Part shown: in pieces, positions 45,796 to 59,330 of the stretch
Position numbering within the stretch: position 1 is the stretch's first letter
Layout: every line of letters begins with the position of its first letter
Program-made: the position numbers and the translations under genes
NCBI RefSeq assembly: GCF_000005505.3
Contig: NC_016131.3
Span: 70,134,355 to 70,198,354 of the forward strand
Reading direction: 5' to 3'
Source of the DNA: Brachypodium distachyon
Taxonomy: Eukaryota; Streptophyta; Magnoliopsida; Poales; Poaceae
DNA: 64,000 bases
The notes under the pieces: generated by a model
Told to the model about the DNA's origin: nothing
Seen by the model: the letters and a program-made list of their open reading frames with translations, nothing else
The model's database searches: none

Positions 45796-45815
45796 CGGTG
45801 TGGTGTGGGGCGGGG

Positions 45816-48800
45816 ATGGCGGGGAAGAGGGAGAGGATAGCGATACGGAGGATCGAGAACCTGGCGGCGAGGCAGGTCACCTTCTCCAAGCGGCGGAGGG
45901 GCCTCTTCAAGAAGGCCGAGGAGCTCTCCATCCTCTGCGACGCCGAGGTCGGCCTCGCCGTCTTCTCCGCCACCGGCAAGCTATTCCAGTTCGCAAGCTC
46001 CAGGTATTTATATTCACATATATGCATCCTACCCCGGCCGGCCAGTAGTCGCCTTCAGTGTCTAGGAATTAGGAGTAACTCATCTGTCCTCGATCGATCA
46101 ATATGTTCTCGGCCTCGGGGTTCTTCCAGCTGGTAATTCAGGGATGAGATTAACCCGGGTGGCCGGGTCGATGGTTTTGCGGGTGCTAGTAGTTGCTGCT
46201 TTACTCTGGTCTCTGAGAATGCACTGATTGATTTGCTACAGCTTCTTTATTTGATTCGGGGTAATTCGTAATTACATACTGCTGAGTTCTTGAGGTTGAG
46301 GTGGTTCTTGTCATCCTATTCTCATCCAACCATTTTTAATTAATTTGTTGATGTGCTTGTATGTGATATTTGATGTGCCAGACTATTTTTCTTCAAACGG
46401 AATAGAGAACAGAGGTTGCTTGATTTGGGGTACAACATATATACATGCATGTGCAGTTCTTTTGGGTCGTGCTCAGTCTTCTTTTTTTTTTCCGCGTGTG
46501 TATCAACAGTCAGACAGTCAAAACTCAGTCTTTTGAGCTGAATTTCTGCTACTCTATTTGCTTCGGTTTGATGTTTACATATTATAAATCATAAATGTTC
46601 CAACTGTTCTTCTGCTATGACATGTGGAAAGGACTACACAGAGCGGGAGGGGAAGATTTTCTTTTGGTACTGTAGGTAGCCAGCAAAATTAACAATGTTT
46701 GTCTCTACTTAAAAAAAAAACTAAATAGCGTATTGTCAGGGGAGAGAATCAGATTTGGAGTTGATTGTTCTCAAGCGAGACCGACTCTTTTTGTAATATG
46801 TGCTTGGACTTCCAGGTCTCTCGTCTCATTTCTGAACCCTTTTATTTTGTTATGTTTTAGTACATTATTCTAGAATGTCTGTTTCATTGGTTTTGACCTT
46901 CCTAGGAAATTATACCAAAGTAGGACTACAGGATAAGCTATGAGTACACAGCTAATTACCCATACCTAATTTGGTCATGTAGTACTACTCCATCCAAATA
47001 AAACTTTATCGTTTTAGACAACTCAATACTCTTAACCATTGATTTATGTTACAATATATTTAGAAAATAAATAAAAACATGATGGTACAGAACAAATTCA
47101 GGTGGACGGACCCCTGCGACCATATGTGTATATATAACAAGATAGTATTAAAGCACATTTCAAGCCACCACGTACATAACACGTACATAACTAGCTCCAA
47201 AATATCCAATTTACATGTGGTGTTGAAAGTTCAATTTTTGAAAGTTTAACTAGAACAATGTATGTCTAAATCTGAAGCTTAATACAAGAGACTGAGTTTT
47301 GACAAGAGATAGGAGCCGAGATGTGTGATATGGGTAACTACAGACTGAGTATATAGTTTACCTATAATTAACCCGTTGCATGCAATATGAACACATGCAA
47401 TGCATGTGGTCCTAGACATGGTATGCATGTTCCGGTCAAAACAAAAACACGGTATTGTTAGAGTGGTGTGAATTAGGGACATGGCCACATGGACATGCAT
47501 GCAGATAAAACTGTATTCCTCTTTGTGTTCTTTCCCACGCAATTAATCCTTAGTGGTTATCTACGCTCACTGTGTCGATATTGTCTCTCCTCTGAACTAT
47601 AGTATTTGAGAAAACTGAATAAAAAATCATAATGTTAATCATCCTAGTTCTTTTCTAATATACTCCCTCCGTTCCTAAATACTTGCACTAAAATCACAAC
47701 AAGTATTTAGGAACGGAGGTAGTACTTGCTGGAAATACATGCACAACCGCAAAATTTACCAATTTATTACTTTAGTAGATCACATATTATTATATTTCTG
47801 CACCAAATTTTGTGAGTATACCTTTTATGTCTTGATTAATATCTGTGAAAAAAATTCAAAATAAGAAAATACAAAATCTGCTTTGGTTAATGTCTAGTCT
47901 TTTCATGGCACGCGTGGATAGTGTATATCACTGACACTAGCTGGCCTTGTGCATGACATGATTTGTCAGCAGGGCAATAAAGCTACATGTGTAGGTATTT
48001 GTGTAGGATGGTAAGGACTACTGGACAAAAATGGTTAAAAAGATTGGGACCAATCCAATAAAAAAGAACCCGCTGAAATCCGTACTATTATCGCGGAAGG
48101 GCAGCATTGTACGTCGGAATCCGTCCACGAATTCCCCCAGTAAAGTTTTCACAACTTGTCACGTTAGGCTATTTTTTATGCAATGACTTATAACAGTGAT
48201 ACAGAACATACAGATTACTTGTGTTACGCAATGACTTATAACAGTGATACAGAACATACTGTCCGTTTCGTCGCTTTACGGAAGAAATATAGCGTATTCA
48301 CTCGATACATAGCTTAACCTAGAGACAGAGCAACTTACGTAGTCCCGTCCAACAAAAAATGTCTCAACTTTGACTAAATTTAAATGCAAAATTTGACAAA
48401 CTTGAGACATCTTTTGTTGGACGGAGAGAGTACTAGTTTTTCTCTCTGGACCGGTTTGTTTCAAAAACCAAATTCGCGAAAAGGATCGCCACATTCCATT
48501 GCTCGTGAATATCTTAGATCCATTCTGGATTATCCCGTGTATCTAAGGATTTGAGAAAAACCTTAGATCCATTTTGGATTATCCGGATTTGAGTAAAACC
48601 TCAGTCTTCTTTTATCATGGCATGTTTTTTCTACTTTGAACATACCAACTTAGATTTCGTTTAGAGAATGCTTTGACCAAAAATTATTTTATTTATATAT
48701 AAAAATTTATGGTCTGAACCACAATTATCAGCAAGTATTTCTGAAGACGAATCTAGTTAAACAAAATTCATGTCATGCATAAAAATCATATATTCACAAA

Positions 48801-51800
48801 TTGTTATTAGTCAAAAACTTTTCTTGATGAAACCTAATATGCCATATGTATTTTTGATGAAAAGAGGTAAAGAAAACCCCTACAACATAATTGTGAGCAC
48901 CAGGATTTGAACCTAATATGCCATATGTATTGCGAAAAAGAGAGTATATTATGTTCAGAAATACATATCTATTTTATTTTTAAAGGCGTGTATTGCAAGT
49001 TCGGTCTTATATTATATATGGTTCAGGGTATGTCCAACTATGTCTGTATGGGCTGCTTAGCTCACACGTACCGGTGTATTGCGAAAAACTTTCTCCAACT
49101 ATTGCAGAAACACACAAAGTCCATTTTTAGCTTAGTAGGTGTGGTTCTTAACTTCGTATATAGTAAGTAAAAAGGAAATGAACTAGGATGCACATCAACA
49201 TGTTACGGCCCAACCCAACACTTAATTTAGAACCTACAAGTATATGGCATTAATCTTGAGAGAAACTCCGCAGAAGTTCACTAGTTTATGACAGAGTAGA
49301 CATTCCCAAGAGTCAACATCTTTGTTTCCTCATTTTCCTATCAGATTTTTTCACTTCAGACATCTTAATAAGTGTAATGACATAGATACACAATATATAG
49401 TCCAAATGAAGTATACATGAGGTAGAAAATGCAGCAGATCTCACGGCGGGAGAAACCAGCAGTATACATAAGGTAAAAAATGCACTCTTTGCCATCGGCC
49501 TGGCTCCAGCTTTTCCAAGTTTATCTTACGGGCAAAGTAATTTTCCAGATTATTGTTTGATGCATGTATTTTATTAGCAGGGTAATGTATCATTTTAAAT
49601 TTGTGTATTGACTTATCATGTTTATCGCAAGTTCATATATCCATAACATGCACGCTGACAAATTGGTTTATTTTTTACATAAGAGTGTGTGATTATAATT
49701 CATATTACTCATCATTAATGACAAATTAAAACATAGTAAAAATTTCAACTAAAAACTTGGCAATATTATTAGAAAACTTGGTTCAGAACTCAATTTTGGA
49801 GGTTTATTTTTGACATCGTGCATTTTGTGAGCATATACCATTTTAAACTTGTGTATTCACTTTTTACGTTTTGAACCAAAGCTTATATTTCAGATTTTTC
49901 CTATTAAATAGCTTTAGAAAATGGCAAAAAATATTTACATACAAAATGGTGATTTTATTTCCTCATCAATAAAGCTAAATGAAACCATAGTAAAAAAGTT
50001 AACAAAAAATTATATGGTTTACATCATAATTTTAACCAAGAAAGAAATGAGAAGAAAAAAAATTATTTGTAATTTTGCGAGCAATTCTTTGCCGAGAGCT
50101 TTTTTATGTTTTTGCGAAGTGCTTTCTTTTGCCGAGGGATCGGACTTTTTATATGTTTGCCGAGTGATGTGGCTCTGTGAAGAAGGCTTTGACAAGAGTG
50201 CCCGATGGAAAGCCTACGGCAAAGCCACTGGCACTCAGCAAAGCCGGTTTATCTGGTAGTGAGAAAACAATGTAGTACTACACATTACTAGTCAAGAACA
50301 AAACGTATAATAAACATAAGCGTAGAAATGCAGCAGGAAAAAAACCATACATGTCGTTTGTGTAAGCATGCATGCATACGGAGTGCACATTAGTGTAAAT
50401 ACAATACAATACGTAACTGTTCAAAACGTGCATTTATCTAAGAACGTGGTAGAGAAATACTCGATTGAACTTATTCAATGAGGTCTAATTTTTAAGATTG
50501 TCAAATCAAAGATAATGGTGAAAACTGATTTCAATTCGGACGCTCCATTTGGAAGCAACAACTCTTTGAAGTTCCTCAAAAGTTTGAGGCGGAAGAAAGA
50601 TCTCCCAGCTCTTTCAGTTGTCTGTTCCTCAGCAACAACTCTTTGAAGTTCCTCAAAAGTCCCTATGTTGTCTTTTGTATGTCGTCACAGAATACCTTCA
50701 ACATTCCAAAATATAAAGTACAGGCGCGTTGAGTGCAGTATAGGTCGAATATCTATCTTCCAAAACGACAAAGTGTCGAGAGAGAGAGAGAGAGAGAGAG
50801 AGAGTAAATATTCTGCTTGCTTAATTTGGTGTATTCGGTTCGGATAGCATATCTAAATTTTTTTCTGTTAGTAGCATCTTCACAAAGGAGGTTGGGGAAC
50901 ACCAACCTTTACATGTATACACTGATTAATTTTTGTTTCCTAAATTCCTACATTCCTGAAGCATGAACCAGATTATTGATCGGTATAACTCCCATTCCAA
51001 AATACTTCAGAGAGCAGACGAGCCATCTCAACTGGACTTGCATGTAAGCTAAACCATTTGCTATTTGCATCCACATTTGTTGCAACAACTGTTATATTAA
51101 TGCTATGAGTGCTTATCCCCCTTAAATTTACATATGCATGTAAGAGTTTAATTTTCTGTCAAATGTTAGGAGGACAGCAACTGCGCAAGATTAAGGGAGG
51201 AGCTTGCAGAAGCAAGCCTTTGGCTCCGGTTCGTACGTACATACATACCACATACATATACAGCTACTTCTTTTCCAGAACAATCCCGAATAATACGAAA
51301 TTATACCAGTGTAGGGGTTTTGTATAATCATATCTAAAAACGATCACATAAAAACTAGTATTCAACAACTGGTTTATTCATCTCATGCCCACAGGCAGAT
51401 GAGAGGAGAGGAGCTGCAGAGCCTGAACATCCAGCAGCTTCAGGCTCTAGAGAAGAGGCTCGAGTCGGGGCTCAGCTCCGTGCTCAAAACCAAGGTACGT
51501 TTGGCAACAATGGGGCTATCTGTTGGATGGATGGTCTTGGTGAGTTGACGATTTCCGTATTGCAGAGCCAGAAAATCCTGGACGAGATCAGCGGGCTAGA
51601 GAGGAAGGCAAGTACCCAGTCTTCAGAACCCAAATATTTGCACGGGGACTTCAGAGAAATTTTACCTGAAACTTCCCCATTAGGTTTCTGTTTGGTTTTG
51701 CTGACATGTAACAGCTCCCCTTGTGGTCTTCAACAGAGGACGCAACTGATAGAGGAAAACTCAAGGCTGAAGGAGCAAGTAAACCCCCTGCATTTTTCCA

Positions 51801-52114
51801 AATGTTCTGTGTGTTGTTTCCATTTCTGTGTTTTGATTAGGCGACGATCTGAAGCTGCAGGTGTCCAAGATGGAGATGCAGGTTGCCGCTGATTCACCGG
51901 TGGTTTACGAGGAAGGGCAATCGTCTGAATCCGTCACCAACGCGTCATATCCGCGTCCTCCCCTCGACACGGAGGACAGCTCTGATACGTCGCTCAGGCT
52001 CGGGTAAGTTCTTGCTTGAAGCCAAGTCCAGTCTGAAATGGCATAGAAATGGTTGGTGAGATCAATAGTGATGGTATGAATTTTGCATGTTGCAGATTAC
52101 CACTCTTTACCTAG
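45816..52114 (+). CDS. MIKC-type MADS-box transcription factor, OsMADS47/BM1-like (SVP clade), 224 aa
   Basis: Eight exons: 45816-46003, 50962-51043, 51170-51228, 51395-51494, 51566-51607, 51737-51778, 51861-52003, 52096-52114; frames close exactly. Residues 1-62 are the MADS DNA-binding domain ([54 protein letters not shown]). The I region and K-domain follow ([41 protein letters not shown]). The C-terminus is [19 protein letters not shown]...SLRLGLPLF. This pattern is that of rice OsMADS47 and barley BM1, StMADS11/SVP-clade repressors of floral meristem identity that also dampen brassinosteroid responses. The ~5-kb first intron is typical of such genes. Intron 5 has a GC donor (GCAAGT at 51608). 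Exon 7 must start at 51861, because the nearer AG at 51840 gives an immediate stop. Confidence 0.93.
47661..47724. mobile_element. Stowaway MITE (Icarus-like), 64 bp, in MADS intron 1
   Basis: TACTCCCTCCGTTCCTAAA / TTTAGGAACGGAGGTAGTA inverted ends almost abutting, TA-bordered. Confidence 0.85.
48340..48432. mobile_element. Stowaway-like MITE, 93 bp, in MADS intron 1
   Basis: TAGTCCCGTCCAACAAAAAATGTCTCAA at the left, inverted at the right as TTGAGACATC...TTGGACGGAGAGAGTA. Confidence 0.75.
50085..50261 (-). mobile_element. CACTA-type transposon end in MADS intron 1
   Basis: Read on the minus strand it begins CACTACCAGATAAACCGGC and contains repeated GCTTTGCC / GGCACTC / TTTGCCG words, the subterminal repeats of plant CACTA (En/Spm) elements. 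The partner terminus was not found, so this may be a truncated end. No transposase is visible. Confidence 0.5.
50554..50660. repeat. 30-bp direct repeat pair in MADS intron 1
   Basis: AGCAACAACTCTTTGAAGTT with CCTCAAAAGT occurs at 50554-50583 and again at 50631-50660, 77 bp apart. Confidence 0.85.
50778..50804. repeat. (GA)13 microsatellite in MADS intron 1
   Basis: Uninterrupted GA/AG run about 160 bp upstream of exon 2. (GA)n tracts in MADS-gene introns can bind GAGA-binding BBR/BPC factors; that role here is inference. Confidence 0.9.
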
Positions 52115-53120
52115 ATGTGATTGGCTGGAAACCGTCTAGGGCAAACTCCTGGATCACGCTCTGCATTGAATAAGCGATTTTGAAGTGCCAGATGATGTGT
52201 GTAATCTGAAAAATGACTGTACTTTGTTATATATAGTATAGTGCTCATAATAAGAGAACAGGCTCTTTTGATTTTACCTGCTGCTGTTTTTATGTGTACC
52301 ACTAGTCCCTGATGATCCATCAGAATTCAGAATTATTACAGCCCGTGCAAGCAATGCAACCTTTGCTACTACTGATTTCAACAAACTAAAATAAGATCAC
52401 TGCCTGTTAAGTTCTTCTTTAGGAAGCAGCCTTCATCCGGAACCTTCTTTCGGGAAACACATAAAACAGGGTCAAAAGTGGAATTTGCAAGAAAAAAGCC
52501 CTTAAAAGTTAAGAACAGACATTACCTAGGATGACTGGGTAATGTTAGCATCTCCTTTGAACTGCCTAACCTGCACGTGTTACACAAAGTGAGCATTATT
52601 TAACATCAATCACCTTTCCTGCTTTAGACAGGCATATATGTCCAGTCCCTTATGTCTTCGATTGGACGGCAGTAAAGTGAGACACCACCTTTAGTATCTT
52701 CAGCTTTAGATCCGACATCATCTAGAACATGGGTGCTTGAATGGCAGATCAAGTTTGTTCCGTGCACTGGAATGGCTCCTGATTCTCTGTACTGCATTTG
52801 CAACGAAGCAACACTGCAGCCAGATCTTGCATAATATTTTTCCAGACAAGCATAGTGAAAGAACAATGGGTGACTAACTTATAAAAGTTTAGGAGGTCTA
52901 AATCTTCTGTCAGATTAGTTTCACATTGCTGAATTAAAAAATAATAATTTTCAGTGGTGAGAACTTCAGGTTTTACTTTTTAGCGTGTCCCTAATTTTCT
53001 TTCGCGCTAATCAATTTAGGCTTCTGGAGCTACAGATATGATAGCATGGTTAGCAGAAAGGCAGGCATGCAAGATGCAGAGGAGAAATGCAAGAGTCCAA
53101 ATGTTTCAACTTTCAGCTTC

Positions 53121-56100
53121 TTAATTTATTGCATAACCAGACGCTACATCAGATGGCAGCGATCCTCGGCCACGAGACACAGGTGGTTCAGATTGTGACT
53201 TCATCACGAGGGCCTGGGGCTCTCTTGCAAAGAAACTATTGGAGGCCACTTCAGAAGCATCAAACACCTTGCACTGCGCAACCTCCCTTGCTTTCCCCAG
53301 CAGATGTCCAGAGAAATGATCTCCCCAGATATCATAAGTGAACTCTTTCTTCGGCACAACCACACCCTCGTCTCTCTTTATAGCCTTATCTTTCATCAGG
53401 TTGGAGCCAGGAGCACGAGCATGTGGAGCGATTGGTGAAGTTGCAGCCAGCAATGGTGAGCGCCACGCATTGGTCAGAACGGCGGATGAAGCCAATGGGT
53501 TTAAAGATGTTGCTGAAGGTGCGGGTGGCTGCTCCTTGGCAGTTTGCAACAAACCATTCTTCTCTTTTTTATTCCCAGATGATGGTGCCCTTGCCTCGAC
53601 ATCAAGTCCACTCTCAAGTTTATTTTTGTGCTTTGGTTCTGATGTTACCCCAGAAAATGACCAACCTTGTTTTGGGGTTAAACTTGGTGATAATGGCGAA
53701 GATGGTGTTGAGTTCCCACTGTGGCTGCTAGAAACCTCAAATTTTGCTGCCAGTCCTGCACCACCAACTTTTCGCTTCCTTCGCCTTCCTTTGTCTCGAG
53801 CAACTCTGATAGTAAGGTTCCCACTAGTTTGTGTGGCTTCAGTTGATACCTTATCTTCCACAGGATTAGCTGGGGACACAGATATAGTTGAAGTTGTGTT
53901 CAGCTGTTTATCTGGATTCCTCTTGTCAGATGTCTTATTGGGGCTACCAAGAGTACCATGAGGTTGTTTCTCAGGAAGAGCTTCTTCAGCTTTTCTGTGT
54001 TCCCTTATAGACCTGTGAGCAAAGCATAATCGATCAAACTTAAGTCATTTGAAATTGGAGAAAATATGACAAAGACGACACTGGTCAAGCTTTTACCTGG
54101 AAGTTTTGTTACTACCCTGAAGAAAAGATGGCTTAACAGTCTTACTGATCGTGCTTTTCCTGTCATCAATCTTGACATAGTAATCTTCAGAGCTTGCTGA
54201 CAAAGAATACGGGACCCCGCGAACAAAGACCAGAACAAACAAGGACACAGTTCCAAAAAGGAGTATCAATGCTTTCCAATGGATGGATCTGAAGTAAGAC
54301 CTTCTGCACTGCTTAAGCATACAGACAGGAACATTTGCAGTCATAGGGATTACAAAGATGCCAGTAGTCATAGCTAGCTCAAGATCTCTCTGAACCTTAA
54401 CTGAAGAGAAGTCAGCTTTAAAAGAAATGAGCATTCTTATTGATTCACTTGGTGCTAAGATAAACCCCATGCAGTTGTCTACGTTAAATCCATCCACACC
54501 ACAATCAACTCCAGAAACTTTTACCTTTGACACTTTAAGGGGAACATCGCCACTATTTTTGACATGTATCTCCTTGAACAGCTGTTGACTGCACAAAGTG
54601 CTGGTGATCTCAGATTTAGACACTGTTGATTTATTGTCAACATTGTGCCCAACGTTAAAATCTAGCTTCCAAGCAGGTTCAGATCCCTCTAAAAGGGCAA
54701 TAGATTGCCATCCACCATGTGCTCGAAGAGGCAGCCACTCCAAACCTGATAGATTGTTTCTGATCAAAACCGTACTTGACCACATGCACCGATTTGAGGG
54801 ACGGAAGACAATAGGACCAAGTAGAGCGCTCTCCAAAGGACCAAGATGGGCCTCTGTAATTGCTCCAACTCCTAATGAGAAACCAAATCTAGTCTCTGTC
54901 GAGTCAATTTCCGGAGACCTGCTTGAGAATGTGTGTTCACATGCATCATTTACAGTTCTGCACTGGCCAATGATTTCTTCAGAGTTCAGTACCAGTTGCA
55001 TGGACATACGCTCCTGGCTTGGGTTACTGATGGTTATCCATTTAGAAAACTGTGATCCAATTTGCACAACAGGAAATAACAATTCATGGTCTATGAGAAC
55101 AGAAATCCCAGTCATTGTGCCATGAGATCTCCAATTCCTAATTACCATATCATCAGCTCTGACTGTTCTCATGATTGTTGGCTGCAAATCATTTTATGAG
55201 ATTACATGAGCAGATTCACAAGCAAAAATATTCAAATGTATATAGGTAGAGAGAACTTGAGATAAACCAATTTAGAAGTTTTTAAATAAATGCAACAAAA
55301 TAACAATAATTAAAAACGAGGGCCAAAAATATTGTAATTCGAAGAGTTACGAATTGCTTCATAAGTACGTCAACATCACATAGTTCTAAGATTTACAACA
55401 GTCAAATACTAGATCAGTGCTCCAAATATCATAAAATACCTAATAAATGGGACTCTTGTCCAGTGCATCAAAGTCACCAGCTACAGGAATCACACTTAAG
55501 AACAGATAAATATAGCGGTCCCATAAATAAGTCAAAATTGCATTGCCATATATTGGACATTATCATGAAATAAAAATTTACTCTGAAATATCAACCACTG
55601 GTTCAATAGACAGGTTAGCTGACTCAAATGCTATAAAGAGCACTAGTTTCTCTAAGGGAGAACGACTACATCTTGTGCCTGTTTTAGCCTATCTTGTGCC
55701 ATTCGTTCCTCAAATAGATAATTAACTAATTGCAACCTCAATCAAGGCCTACAAATCTTTCTTTAATGAGATATAAGCATGCTATAGAAAACAGTAGAGT
55801 TATGCCAGTATGAATTTACAGCCTACATGACATAAACTTTACAGGTAAGAGAAATGAAAGAGATAACAATGTACTACGAGGAATGAAATTAATGAACAGG
55901 GTGACGCATCACAAGGTGATAACAACATTCATTGCTAGGCATCGATCAGTTTATGAGCATTGAGTGCTTAAAATCCTAGTTCAGCTAACCAAACAACGTT
56001 TAAGACCAATTGAAACAACAAAGGGTTCTAAACTCAAAAAAATATGTGCAAGGGAATACCTTCAGGTTATGCAGGCCTTCTGTTTCTAAGACACTGCCCA

Positions 56101-58148
56101 AAGATCCTGTCCTTGAGTTCGCAGAGATCTCTAGTTCAGAAAATGATCCAACATCTGGCTCATCAGATTCAGCAACAGTGCTAGTTGTGTACGAACTAGA
56201 TGTGTGCATTATGTCTTGGCATGGTATCATGATTGAACTACCAAGAGAGCTATTTGTTTCTACCACTATATTGCAGTTGTCAAACGAGGTATCCTTTGGA
56301 ACTGAAGCAGTATATCTTATCAAAGCTATATCTGTTACAGTATCAGGGAAGAGTATCAGTCCATTCAGGTACTTCACCTGGAAGATCGCCGGGCCATCCC
56401 TATTATCCCCAGTTACACTTACAATCCTCAGTAGTTCTGTTGCGTCATTCCGTAAAGAAAGGGAATATATTGATCCATTTCCAGCACAAGATGATATACA
56501 CTCAAACGTGACAGAAACTAAGTTGGTGGAATCATAGTAGGTTCGCATAAGCACCTCTAACTCAATAGGTATAACAACAATGTCCATTGCATCAGTTGTG
56601 TGATTGCGCAATTTCATGTAGATCGCACCAAACACCTTGCCTTCTGAAATAGGCTGCAATTTCAGCTCAATCACAGTGCTACTTTTTGAAGGAAGCACCT
56701 CCCATTGCTCACTAGGCCTAATATGGAGCATTGGCCATCCATATTCAGTACTGCTTGCTGTATACCAGTTGTTGCTCAACGAAGTTAACTCCACTGCCTC
56801 ATCTAAAGGGCCTAACTGACAAACTACATGAGAAGATTGTTTTGCGCCTTCAAATGCAGACATCCAAACAGCCACTTCATCGACAAAGAGAGAATCATCA
56901 AAGGGGTTGTATATCGACAAGTTCTTCTCGAGGTGTTTACCTATTACAACATCCATCCTGGTCAATGGCAGTATCTGATAGGGCGACCTGACAGCCATGC
57001 CCTTAGCTTGTATAATGAATCCACCAAAATTAGTCTGCAAAACCAAATGTGCTGACGAAGAGCCCAACAGCTTTGGCAGGAACATGAAAGTGACCGATGC
57101 ATTTTCTCGGGGCTGCAGAACCAGATCCTCATAACCATAAACATAGAACTGTGGATCAGTGCTGAATGGCTCATACACACGCAAGACGCTTTCATTGTTC
57201 AAATTCACCACAGTCAAGGAGGCCATAGAGGCTGCATACAAGTTACTCCTGCCCCAATCCAACACTGGTGGATTTATCTCCACGTCCATCGACGACGAAC
57301 TGTAAAGGCCACTTGGGTTGACATCTGTGGGTGTGCCATCCAGTTCCAGTGGCACCCCATGCGATGCCTGCATCCAGTTGTCAGGCACGAGTGGCGCCTG
57401 GCACGACGCCGCATTATATCTCGCAACATCCTCGCCATCTCGCCCCAACGCATCACGCGCCCCGGTGATCCTCGCATCTGCAGACGAGCAAGTTACCATG
57501 CCTCCGCCGGACATCGGGAAGCACAATGGCCGGGATGGTCCCCAGTCTCTTGACACCCCCAAATTGGATTCCTTGGCGCCATCGTCGCTGGCAAGCAGCG
57601 TCTGAACCACGGAGGAAGAGAAGCAGAACGAACTCTGGTCTGCACACACATCCCGGAAGCCGAGGCAGCGACCGTCCTCATCGGTCTCCTCCATGGAATC
57701 CCCTGCCGCCGCCGAGGCGGACAGAGCAAGGACCACGAGCAAGCAGCACAGAGCAGCCATGGAGCCCCTGCAAGAAACCGGGAACCGCACAAAAGAATCA
57801 AGAACTCGCCGGCTCACCGCAGTTGTTCGTCAAAAATAAAAAGGCAAAGTGCTACCGAACACCAAAGCATCCCCATAAAACCTCAAGAAAAAATAGTCAC
57901 AAGAACCACAAGAAAAAATTGTATTTTTCAGCCGCCTATAAGGGATCACTCTGGCAGTCGAGAACAACAGCGAGTGAGGGGCAAACAGCAGTTCCTTGCT
58001 CGTTTCGGCATGGCCGAAGGCAAGAACGCAAAGAGGGTGAGCAGGGAAGTTACTAGGGAACTTACCGAGCGGAGGAGGCGACGGAACGAAAGGTGCTGAG
58101 GAAAATGGAAGTCGCCGCCGGCGGAGAGCGGCGGCGGCGGCCGGTCAT
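53121..58148 (-). CDS. TMEM131-like membrane protein, ~1255 aa
   Basis: Four exons: 58066-58148, 56060-57767, 54097-55181, 53121-54012; joins are in frame. The start at 58148 (MTGRRRRSPPAATSIFLST) was chosen because exon 1 splices at GCTCG|GTAAGT in frame to GSMAALCCLLVVLALSAS, giving a signal or signal-anchor segment; ATG 57760 is the alternative. The large luminal part contains TMEM131/PapD-like landmarks: VEINPPVLDWGRSNLY, SFLTVVNLNN-type ASLTVVNLNNES, ENASVTFMFLPKLLG, SPYQILPLTR. A single membrane segment (ALILLFGTVSLFVLVFV) lies near residue 900-920, followed by a cytosolic Ser/Lys-rich tail with a basic KGRRRKRKVGGAG patch. TMEM131 aids secretory cargo recruitment (collagen in animals); the plant role is unknown. 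Whether a small exon exists in the 879-bp gap 55182-56059 is unresolved. Confidence 0.85.
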
Positions 58149-59042
58149 GGCGAAGAAGGCATGCGGCGGGCGAGACTTTACTGTGGTTGTGGTGACCATG
58201 GGAATCCACGGAAAAAATGAAAAGAAATAAAAAGGAGGGGAAGGGAGAGGAGGAGAGGGGGAGATGAGAAGGACAGAGGCGGACAGGAACTAAAAAAGAA
58301 TAGCGGCAAAAAGGAAAAGGAAAATGCTAGGGGTGTTGGTTGGTTTTGGTGTGGAAAAGAAAATTTAAGACTTTTTCATCACAAAATGGCCGTTTTGTCC
58401 CTTTTACTTTTGTGTGCACTGAATCCCGATTATAACTCAAAATGTGTTTCGCGCAAATATAACACAAGCATCATCGTCTTCTCTGTTCTGGGAAAAGCAA
58501 TACGCAAATAGTATATCACAAATATTTTAGCATTGAGCCTGAAAAATGAATTCCTCACAACAGTGAAATAAAACAGTGCTACCCGCAAAAAAAAAAGAAA
58601 TACAACAGTGCATATATGCTGATCATGTATCACTTTACAATAAGAACGCAAAAAAATGATCTGAAAGTGTTCGTGACATCCACAAAATTCTGAAAAACAT
58701 GGAAAATATCTTGAAAATGTGCATAATAATGGTAGCAATATTCTCGAAAACATGAATACTATTGTAAAAATATTCATAACATCGGAAAGCAACTATAGAA
58801 AAAATAACTTACACATATCAACAAGTTCTTAGATATTAATCACCGCAACAAGTGCAAATGGCAAGTATTTGGTTTTACGTTACGTAGAAGTACAATACAA
58901 ACTAACCACAATAACACAAATGACAAATTTTGAGCAACTATTACCTTGAATCGGCCATAAGAGTTATCAACACTTCAAATCACCAAACAACACACCCCGA
59001 AGAAAATGCAGACAATAGTTAGCTTGGTGCACGCCATGGGAA

Positions 59043-59330
59043 TTAGGGTTTATGTCGGATTAGGGTTCTTGAAGGAGAGATGGCCGAGAGCATGAGGGGG
59101 CAAGGGGAGCCCGCCATGGGGTGCATGGAGAGGTGGCCTGGATCCATCGGAGCGGCTCTGGTTGGACGTGCGCCCATGAGAGGTAGGCGGCATGGGGTGT
59201 GTTGGGGGCGAGTCAGGCTTGATGGGGAAGAGAAAAGGGAAGAAGATGGCCGGAGGATGGTAGAGACACGAGAGAAGGAGGATGGGCGCGGAAGATCACT
59301 CACCTGAGCCGTCGTCGCGGTACGTTGCTA
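59043..59330 (-). other. GC-rich block with a minus-strand splice donor
   Basis: An isolated GC-rich stretch ends, on the minus strand, in CGGCTCAG followed by GTGAGT (donor at about 59299-59304). This resembles the first exon of a minus-strand gene or a transposon-captured exon, but no coding exon or acceptor could be matched downstream. Both strands show open frames without domains. Confidence 0.25.

Noticed and set aside
45756..45815. In-frame upstream ATG extending the MADS protein by 20 residues
   Set aside because: It lies inside a predicted leader intron (45699-45795), and MADS proteins of this clade start directly at MAGKRER.
53338..53961. 207-residue plus-strand frame
   Set aside because: Antisense to the last exon of the TMEM131-like gene, with no domain.
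55440..55490. Possible small extra exon of the TMEM131-like gene (DFDALDKSP)
   Set aside because: No acceptor/donor pair around it preserves the frame between exons 2 and 3.
57761..57817. Upstream MSRRVLDSF start for the TMEM131-like protein
   Set aside because: This stretch is intronic: an acceptor TTGCAG precedes GGGCTCC and joins in frame to exon 1 at 58066.
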